Below are positions 1 through 4,352 of a DNA stretch of 5,555 bases, piece after piece. Both the position numbers and the translations under genes were made by a program. The notes under the pieces were generated by a model, which saw only the letters and a list, made by a program, of their open reading frames with translations, was not told where the DNA came from and searched no databases. This DNA is from Gemmatimonadaceae bacterium. GTDB lineage: Bacteria > Gemmatimonadota > Gemmatimonadetes > Gemmatimonadales > Gemmatimonadaceae. The stretch covers positions 1 through 5,555 of the forward strand of contig JACMOE010000291.1 of the NCBI GenBank assembly GCA_014378185.1, read 5' to 3'. How positions within the stretch are numbered: the stretch's first letter is position 1; each line of letters opens with the position of its first letter.

Positions 1-251
1 ATGACGGTGGCCTGAGGCGAAAGGACGCCGGCCGCTGCCATCACCTGAAGCCCGCCATCACGACGGCCACCCAAGCGAATGTCCGTGATGATGAGGTCGA
101 AGGAACGGGAGGCGAGCATCGCCTTGGCGCGCTCCAGCGACGCCGCCGCAACCACCACCGTTCCGTCAACGTCAAAAAGCTCGACGAGAACATCGCGGAT
201 GCAGATTTCGTCCTCCACGATGAGGACACTCGGTTGGGATGTCTGGGTCAT
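1..251 (-). CDS. Response regulator receiver domain protein (partial, 3' end beyond window)
   Basis: This is a two-component receiver, cut off by the window start, with 83 residues visible. Translation from the ATG at 251-249 begins MTQTSQPSVLIVEDE. E13 and D14 form the acidic metal-binding pair after the beta-1 strand VLIV. D57 in LIITDIRLGG is the expected phospho-acceptor at the end of beta-3. The last visible residues, SPQATVI, match the start of beta-4, so the Thr/Ser and Lys switch residues and any output domain lie outside the window. It could therefore be a single-domain CheY/Spo0F-like protein or carry a DNA-binding output. There is no clear Shine-Dalgarno before the ATG. The start is chosen because it gives the normal short lead-in to beta-1. 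It follows the sigma-54 regulator on the same strand but is separated by 151 AT-rich bases with a terminator-like and a promoter-like signal. Receiver identity is certain from motifs; partner and role are unknown. Confidence 0.9.
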   Translation of the reverse strand, partial: MTQTSQPSVLIVEDEICIRDVLVELFDVDGTVVVAAASLERAKAMLASRSFDLIITDIRLGGRRDGGLQVMAAAGVLSPQATV

Positions 252-281
252 GCGCAACTGCAATGGCGAATAGTGCGCCGC

Positions 282-298
282 GCGCGAACTGATCGCGC
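282..298 (-). repeat. 6-bp GC hairpin in the leader of the second receiver gene
   Basis: On the minus strand GCGCGA and TCGCGC are perfect complements around a five-base loop (TCAGT). If transcription starts just after the TATAGT box at 300-305, this hairpin would sit at the very 5' end of the mRNA, about 30 bases before the ATG. No T-run follows, so a terminator is unlikely. It could stabilise the 5' end or be a protein-binding palindrome. The structure is seen in the sequence; its function is inferred. Confidence 0.4.
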
Positions 299-299
299 A

Positions 300-305
300 A
301 CTATA
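300..305 (-). promoter_or_regulatory. Possible -10 box for the second receiver gene
   Basis: The minus strand reads TATAGT, five of six matches to TATAAT, inside a short AT-rich island in an otherwise GC-rich sequence. A TG lies nearby (TGATATATAGT), but no good -35 is visible at 16-18 bases. Transcription would start near 293, giving a leader of about 40 bases before the ATG at 251. The missing -35 suggests either activator dependence or a false match. Confidence 0.35.
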
Positions 306-306
306 T

Positions 307-329
307 ATCATTCAATGCTTTAGAATGAT
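307..329. promoter_or_regulatory. Perfect 7-bp inverted repeat, candidate operator
   Basis: ATCATTC (307-313) and GAATGAT (323-329) are perfect inverted copies separated by nine bases. Their centres are 16 bp apart, so each half-site would face nearly the same side of the helix if bound by a dimer with about 1.5 turns between half-sites. The repeat lies one base upstream of the TATAGT box of the second receiver gene, where a repressor or activator commonly binds. The arms are too AT-rich, with no T-run, for a good terminator. Function is inferred from position only. Confidence 0.45.
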
Positions 330-377
330 TTCTACTAACGACATGTGGTGTTTGTGTCGTCCGGAATTCGGTCATAC

Positions 378-408
378 AAAAAATAAGCTGATCGAATATC
401 GGTCACTT
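378..408 (-). terminator. Probable intrinsic terminator of the kinase/regulator operon
   Basis: On the minus strand, AAGTGA (408-403) pairs with TCA-G-CTT (391-385) with one bulged G. Inside it CGA (401-399) pairs with TCG (395-393) around a three-base TAT loop, after one C/A mismatch. The stem is followed by A and then six T residues (383-378). The AAGTGA arm contains the last Lys codon and the TGA stop of the sigma-54 regulator, so the hairpin overlaps the end of the gene. The stem is short and AT-rich, so efficiency may be low, but the U-tract and position are right. Confidence 0.5.
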
Positions 409-1701
409 GGTTGCTGGACGTTTCAGTTTTTCCAGCAAGGTGGACCGAGCAATACCCAGCACTTTCGCCGCCTGCGCCTTGTTTCCGTCTGTCGAGCGGA
501 GTGCCTCGCCAATGGCGCGCCATTCGGCCTGCTCCAGGGTCAGTGGCCCAGCTGGCGGTACGGCACCACGCACGGGAAGGCCCAGATGCCGAGCCTCGAT
601 GGGAGCGCCTTCGGAGAGGAGTGCGGCGCGCCACAACGTGTTCTTCAGCTCCCGTACGTTGCCGGGCCAATCGTAGCGCTCGATGGCCCGTGTCGCTCCA
701 GCGGCCAGTCGTGCGCCAACCGGGAGGAACAGTGCGGTCAGCGCTGGCAGCTCGTCGCGCCGCTCGCGCAGTGACGGGAGGCTGAGCGTGAGCACTTGCA
801 GCCGGTAGTACAAGTCTGCCCGGAAGCGTCCTTCGCCCACGAGTGCCGCGATGGGCCGGTTGGTTGCCGCGAGCACGCGCGCTTCGCTTCGCAGTTCCGC
901 GGTACCGCCAAGGCGACGAAAGGTGCGATCCTCCAGCACCTTCAGGAGCTTGGGTTGCACCTCGGGCGCAATCTCGCCTACTTCGTCGAGAAAGAGCGTG
1001 CCCCGATTCGCCACCTCCAGCAAGCCGCGTTTCGCCACCTTGGCGTCGGTGAACGCGCCGCGCTCGTGGCCAAACAGCTCGCTCTCCAGGAACGTCGCGC
1101 TCAGGGATGCGCCATTCACTTCGACGAATGGCTGCGCGGCGCGCGACGAGCGGTCGTGCACGCGACGCGCCACATAACCCTTGCCGGTTCCAGTCTCGCC
1201 CACGATCAACACCGGCACCTCATCGTTGCGCGCCGCCACTTCGATGAGCCGCTCGAGCGAGGGAGGCGCGTCCGCGTGACCCGCGTCGCCAGGGCCGTCT
1301 GGCTGACGCGCGCGCAGGCGCGATACTTCCCGCCGGAGGCGTACCAGTTCCGCCGCGCGGGTGACGGCCGCATCGAGCGTATCGAGATCCACGGGCTTCT
1401 CCAGGAAATCGAGTGCACCCTGCTGCATGGCGCGTACAGCGGTTGGCACGTCGGCATGCCCGGTGAGCATGATCACGCCAAGCTCCGGGTCGTCCGCCCG
1501 CAACGCTTCGAGCAGCAACAAGCCATTGGCATCAGGCAGCCGGAGGTCCACCAGCACCACGTCCGGCGCGTGCTCGGCGGCGGCCTGGCGGCCCTCGCTC
1601 GCCGAGGCGGCCGTGCGCGCGGCGTATCCAAGCGTGTCGAAGAAGTCCGCGAGCGTCTCTCGCACGGTGCGATCGTCATCGACGACGAGTACCGAGATCA
1701 T
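403..1701 (-). CDS. NtrC-family sigma-54-dependent response regulator
   Basis: This is a cytoplasmic 432-residue transcriptional activator that, once phosphorylated, hydrolyses ATP to remodel sigma-54 RNA polymerase. Receiver, residues 1-120: D8/D9 acidic pair, D52 phospho-acceptor (VLVDLRLP), T80 and K102 (EKP). AAA+ domain, about 147-375: Walker A GETGTGKG (168-175, K174), L1 loop GAFTDA (215-220), Walker B TLFLDE (D239/E240), AATNR (278-282), putative arginine fingers R294/R300 in FRADLYYRL, and sensor II WPGNVREL (345-352). A Fis-type helix-turn-helix lies at about 406-428 (GNKAQAAKVLGIARSTLLEKL). Domain order and length are normal for the family. The frame stays open upstream to 2004, but the ATG at 1701 starts exactly at the receiver (MISVLVVDDD) and has a weak AGG at 1709-1711, seven bases upstream. 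The gene begins 34 bases after the kinase stop with no terminator between, so the kinase is its cognate partner. Oddity: the contact loop has Asp in place of the second Gly of GAFTGA. Target genes are not visible. Confidence 0.95.
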   Translation of the reverse strand: MISVLVVDDDRTVRETLADFFDTLGYAARTAASASEGRQAAAEHAPDVVLVDLRLPDANGLLLLEALRADDPELGVIMLTGHADVPTAVRAMQQGALDFLEKPVDLDTLDAAVTRAAELVRLRREVSRLRARQPDGPGDAGHADAPPSLERLIEVAARNDEVPVLIVGETGTGKGYVARRVHDRSSRAAQPFVEVNGASLSATFLESELFGHERGAFTDAKVAKRGLLEVANRGTLFLDEVGEIAPEVQPKLLKVLEDRTFRRLGGTAELRSEARVLAATNRPIAALVGEGRFRADLYYRLQVLTLSLPSLRERRDELPALTALFLPVGARLAAGATRAIERYDWPGNVRELKNTLWRAALLSEGAPIEARHLGLPVRGAVPPAGPLTLEQAEWRAIGEALRSTDGNKAQAAKVLGIARSTLLEKLKRPATK

Positions 1702-1735
1702 GGTCGCGCCTGCGGGCGCACCGCCTCGCGTGCCT

Positions 1736-3226
1736 TCACGCCGGAGGCAGGACGATGGTGGTCGTGGTTCCTGCCTCGGGCGCACTCTCCATCGAGATGG
1801 TACCGCCGTGCTCCTCGATGATGCGCTGGCAGAGCGCGAGCCCGATGCCGGTGCCGCCGGGCTTGGTGGAGAAGAAGATCTCGAATACCCGCGGCAGCAC
1901 GTCGGCAGGAATCGCGGCACCGCCGTTGTGGAGGCGGCATCGCCATCCGCCATGCGCATGCACGGCGGTGTGCAGCGTGAGGTCACTTCCTGTGGGTGCG
2001 GCATCGCTCGCGTTCACCAGCACATTGATGAACACCTGCGACAGCTGTTCCGCATCGATGGCGCACCGCGCCACGGGTCCGGCACGCGTGCGATGCAGCA
2101 GTTGCGCGCGGCTTTCCAGGCGACCCCGCTGGTTCTCGATGACCTCGTCCCACACGGCCTCGGGGTCGCCAGCCTGCAGATGAATCGGATTGGGTCGGCC
2201 GAATTCCAGGAGCGCGGTGACCATGCTGTTCAGCCGCTCCACCTCGCGAAGGATGCGACCTACGTTGCGCTCGACGACGGGGTCGTCCTTGACGCGAAAA
2301 CGGAGGAGCTGCGGGGCAGACGAGAGGCCGAAGAGCGGGTTCCGCAGCTCGTGTGCGACGCCGGCCGATACTTCACCGATCGCCTCGAGCCGCCGCTTGT
2401 GCCCAAGCCGCTTCACGAGCCACGCCCGCTCGATGGCCGCCGCCATCTCGGCCGCTACGGTAGCGAGAACGCGTTGTACCTCCTCCAGCCGGTGCGGTGC
2501 TGGCATCTCATTGGCGGAGAGCGTGACCGCACCCAGCACGCCTTCGATGCTCGACATGGGGGCCGTGATCTCCATTCCCGCGCCCACGATCCTTGTCACG
2601 ACGCGTCCACTGGCCAACGCTTCGCGCCATGAGGGACCCAGGCGTGCGTCAAGCTGTTCCGTTTCCTCCGGCGCAAATCCGGACTGGTGGACCAACCGGA
2701 GAGCGGCAGTGACGTCGTCCGCGAGGGCAATGGCCACGGCATCACACGACATGGTGCGCCTGAGTTGCTGCGATACTTCCTGGAGCACGCGCTCGACGCT
2801 GATGGTGCGCGCGAGGGCCATGCCCGTATCGATCAGCACCTCGCGCGAGCGGTGACTCAGCGTGATGTCCACGGTGGAGAACACGTAGCCCGTGACGGCC
2901 TCGGCGTCAGAGAGCGCGCTCAGCTGCATGAGAAAGATGCGCTCTTCCGTGGGCGAGCTGCAGGGAAATTCCCAGCTGAGCGAGGAGGCGCGCCCCTCCG
3001 CCAGCGTCGTCATCGCATGCTCGACCTGCGTCCGCACCATGGGGTCCGAGATGGCATCCCAGATGGATGCGCCCAGCACCGCCTGGTCGTCGCAGAGCTG
3101 CGGCGCACCGTTCGACTGGGCGAAACGCGCCCAGGACCTGTTCATCAGGGTGATGCGCCCTTCCAGATCCACCGAGTACACGGTGATGGGAAGGGCGTCA
3201 AGCACCCGGCGCTCGAGCGGTTGCAT
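1736..3226 (-). CDS. Soluble PAS-GAF sensor histidine kinase
   Basis: This 496-residue sensor kinase autophosphorylates on His and passes phosphate to the adjacent NtrC-type regulator. Residues 1-125 are a PAS domain starting DALPITVYSVDLEGRITLMNRSW and ending at VFSTVDIT. Residues 130-268 look like a GAF domain (MSCDAVAIALADD, then MEITAPM). HisKA: SAGVAHELRNPLFGL with H292 as phospho-acceptor. HATPase: N box NVLVNASDA (N401, N405), degenerate G1 box N434-G-G436-A-A438-I, F box VFEIFFSTKPGG and G2 box GTGIGLAL (458-465), ending GTTTTIVLPPA. There is no signal peptide or hydrophobic segment, so it senses a cytoplasmic or membrane-permeant cue; the ligand is unknown. The start is fixed closely: an in-frame TAA lies at 3238-3236, three codons upstream, and the next Met (28) is inside the PAS core. 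There is no Shine-Dalgarno; a TAATAT box ends six bases before the ATG. Identity is firm from the H, N, F and G2 boxes. Confidence 0.95.
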   Translation of the reverse strand: MQPLERRVLDALPITVYSVDLEGRITLMNRSWARFAQSNGAPQLCDDQAVLGASIWDAISDPMVRTQVEHAMTTLAEGRASSLSWEFPCSSPTEERIFLMQLSALSDAEAVTGYVFSTVDITLSHRSREVLIDTGMALARTISVERVLQEVSQQLRRTMSCDAVAIALADDVTAALRLVHQSGFAPEETEQLDARLGPSWREALASGRVVTRIVGAGMEITAPMSSIEGVLGAVTLSANEMPAPHRLEEVQRVLATVAAEMAAAIERAWLVKRLGHKRRLEAIGEVSAGVAHELRNPLFGLSSAPQLLRFRVKDDPVVERNVGRILREVERLNSMVTALLEFGRPNPIHLQAGDPEAVWDEVIENQRGRLESRAQLLHRTRAGPVARCAIDAEQLSQVFINVLVNASDAAPTGSDLTLHTAVHAHGGWRCRLHNGGAAIPADVLPRVFEIFFSTKPGGTGIGLALCQRIIEEHGGTISMESAPEAGTTTTIVLPPA

Positions 3227-3232
3227 GTCCGG

Positions 3233-3238
3233 ATATTA
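3233..3238 (-). promoter_or_regulatory. Possible -10 box placed for a leaderless kinase mRNA
   Basis: The minus strand reads TAATAT, ending six bases before the kinase ATG (3226). This is a TANNNT-type -10 match. The hexamer at 17-base spacing upstream (TTCCGT) is a poor -35. If the box is used, transcription would begin at or within a base or two of the A of the ATG, which agrees with the absence of any Shine-Dalgarno. The box sits between two CCGG tetramers. Evidence is motif and position only. Confidence 0.4.
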
Positions 3239-3280
3239 CCGGTGCGGCACGGTGGACGGAAGCAAAGCGCACGCATGCAC

Positions 3281-3313
3281 GACGGGGCGAGGCCAGTTCG
3301 GCCCCGCCCCGTC
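3281..3313 (-). terminator. Strong GC-rich hairpin terminator after the H1-like gene
   Basis: Two 14-base arms (3281-3294 and 3300-3313) flank a five-base loop, beginning 21 bases after the stop of the H1-like gene. Read as minus-strand RNA the arms pair along their whole length, with one G-U wobble. Read as plus-strand RNA the same position is an A-C mismatch. This asymmetry favours a structure formed in the minus-strand transcript. No T-run follows, so it is either a U-less terminator or a 3'-end-protecting stem. It separates the H1-like gene from the kinase operon. Confidence 0.65.
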
Positions 3314-3334
3314 GCGCTCGCACCCGTTCAAGAT

Positions 3335-4162
3335 CTACCGGCGCTTGCCTTTCGTGCCCTTCTTTGCCGGTGCCTTCTTCACGGCCTTCTTCGGCGCCGG
3401 CTTCCTTGCTGGCGCCTTGGTCGCCTTTTTGGCGGCCGACTTCTTTACCACGGCCTTCTTCACCACGGCCTTCTTCACCACGGCCTTCTTCACCGCGGCT
3501 TTCTTCGGTGCACCCTTGCCCGCAGGCTTGGCCGGCACCTTTTTCACTGCCGCCTTCTTGACAACGGTCTGCTTGGTTGCCGCAGCCTCCTTAGCAGGAG
3601 CGGCGTTGCCAACCGGCGTCTTCCTGGCCGGCGCATTTGCCTTGGCCGGAGCCTTGACAGGGGTGCCCTTTCTGGGCGCGGTCGCAGCGCCCGCGATGTC
3701 ACCGTTGAACGCGGAGCCGCGCACGACGGAGGGCTTGTTACCCGGATCCTTGATGGCCGGATGCCGCGACGCCGTTACCGGGGCTGTTGCCGCCTTGGGG
3801 GCGGCGCTGGGCTTCGCGGCGCTCGGCTTCGCACTGCTGCTGGAGCTGGACGGGGGCGAAATGGGACGGCCGCTGCCGCCAGACTTGGGTGCGCGCGCCA
3901 CGACGAGCGGACTTTCCTCCTCCTCGTCATCGCCGTCCACGACAGGGGTCGCGAGACCCTCCTCGTCCTCCTCCTCCGCATCGTCGGTGCTGTCCCACAG
4001 GTCGTCGCTGTCGTCCTTGTGGGTCGTCCAGCCGCCGTCCTCGTCCTCATCGTCGTCGTAGGACGACGATCCGCCGCCGCCGCCGCCGTAGCCAAGATCG
4101 TCGACGTCATCGTCGCGATCCGAGAACCTGAGCTCCTCGTTCAACTCGTCACCGCGCGGCAT
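3335..4162 (-). CDS. Histone H1-like Lys/Ala-rich protein with an acidic N-terminal region
   Basis: This is a 275-residue, almost wholly low-complexity protein. Residues 1-90 are strongly acidic (I count 37 Asp/Glu and 5 Lys/Arg), with a Gly6 run at 26-31 and acidic runs such as AEEEDEE. Residues 91-160 are a Ser/Pro/Ala-rich linker with Ser6 at 105-110. Residues 161-275 are a Lys/Ala/Pro/Val tail (39 Lys/Arg, one Glu) with KKAVV repeated at about 224-241, ending KGKRR. The tail resembles eukaryotic H1 C-termini and bacterial H1-like proteins (AlgP-type), which bind DNA non-specifically. Nucleoid or nucleic-acid binding in the cytoplasm is therefore likely, but inferred from composition. No signal peptide, membrane segment or enzymatic motif is seen. 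The ATG at 4162 is chosen because AGGAGG (4173-4168) lies five bases upstream; an earlier in-frame ATG at 4267 has no such site. It appears to be monocistronic, with its own promoter and a hairpin after the stop. The acidic region joined to an H1-like tail is the unusual part. Confidence 0.8.
   Translation of the reverse strand: MPRGDELNEELRFSDRDDDVDDLGYGGGGGGSSSYDDDEDEDGGWTTHKDDSDDLWDSTDDAEEEDEEGLATPVVDGDDEEEESPLVVARAPKSGGSGRPISPPSSSSSSAKPSAAKPSAAPKAATAPVTASRHPAIKDPGNKPSVVRGSAFNGDIAGAATAPRKGTPVKAPAKANAPARKTPVGNAAPAKEAAATKQTVVKKAAVKKVPAKPAGKGAPKKAAVKKAVVKKAVVKKAVVKKSAAKKATKAPARKPAPKKAVKKAPAKKGTKGKRR
3447..3506. repeat. 15-bp tandem repeat encoding KKAVV units
   Basis: Three perfect head-to-tail copies of ACCACGGCCTTCTTC (plus-strand reading) run from 3447 to 3491. 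A fourth copy with two changes follows at 3492-3506. Because the unit is 15 bp, gain or loss of copies adds or removes five residues without shifting frame. It encodes the Lys-Lys-Ala-Val-Val periodicity of the H1-like tail. Exact nucleotide identity, including third positions, points to recent duplication and not only to amino-acid constraint. Confidence 0.9.
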
Positions 4163-4167
4163 CACCG

Positions 4168-4173
4168 CCTCCT
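4168..4173 (-). promoter_or_regulatory. Strong Shine-Dalgarno that fixes the H1-like start
   Basis: The minus strand reads AGGAGG, followed by five bases (CGGTG) and the ATG at 4162. It is the only textbook ribosome-binding site before a gene in this window and decides the start over the upstream in-frame ATG at 4267. It suggests efficient translation, as expected for an abundant nucleoid-type protein. Confidence 0.85.
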
Positions 4174-4275
4174 CTTGAGATAGGACAGTCGGACATTCGA
4201 ACCTCGCGAACGTCGCAGCGCCGGGGTGCACGACACGTGCCCTCCGACGCGCGCCACCGCTCGTCATACAGTGTC

Positions 4276-4304
4276 GTAGTAAGGCAACACGCGGAGTACG
4301 TCAA
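4276..4304 (-). promoter_or_regulatory. Candidate sigma-70-type promoter of the H1-like gene
   Basis: On the minus strand TTGACG (4304-4299, five of six to TTGACA) is followed after 17 bases by TACTAC (4281-4276, three of six to TATAAT). The -35 and spacing are good and the -10 is poor. The start would be near 4269, leaving a leader of roughly 107 bases. That leader contains a small hairpin (GCACG-TGT-CGTGC at 4240-4228). The rest of the 4163-4352 region shows no gene, and I find no convincing terminator for the upstream RND gene. Confidence 0.45.
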
Positions 4305-4352
4305 GCGCATGCTCCCGATGTCGCTCTGCCGAGCACAGGGATTGCCGCCAAA

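Noticed and set aside
265..280. Sigma-54 -24/-12-like element (GG-N10-GC) before the second receiver gene
   Set aside because: Only the GG and GC dinucleotides and a few flanking bases match; such spacing is common by chance in GC-rich DNA, and the start would leave almost no leader.
1702..2004. 101-residue N-terminal extension of the NtrC-type regulator
   Set aside because: The extension lies almost wholly within the kinase gene in another frame, and the receiver domain starts exactly at the Met at 1701.
796..2632. Long plus-strand open frames (796-1821 and 1361-2632) opposite the regulator and kinase
   Set aside because: They are antisense to genes with complete family motifs, have compositions typical of GC-rich reverse-frame translation (Arg/Ala/His rich), and contain no recognisable domain.
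3288..3306. GG-N10-GC pattern inside the hairpin upstream of the kinase
   Set aside because: It is a by-product of the GC-rich hairpin arms, lacks the rest of the sigma-54 consensus and is poorly placed for the kinase start.
3447..3506. Short regular repeats considered as a CRISPR array
   Set aside because: The units are contiguous with no spacers, only 15 bp long, and in frame within a coding region.
2687..4183. Long plus-strand open frames (2687-4183 and 2892-4061), one with repeated hydrophobic FFTTA segments
   Set aside because: The apparent hydrophobic repeats are the reverse-strand reading of the KKAVV repeat of the H1-like gene. They run across a hairpin and two real genes and lack a ribosome-binding site.
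4163..4267. 35-residue N-terminal extension of the H1-like protein to the ATG at 4267
   Set aside because: There is no ribosome-binding site before 4267, whereas AGGAGG sits five bases before the ATG at 4162. The extension also starts right at the predicted transcription start.
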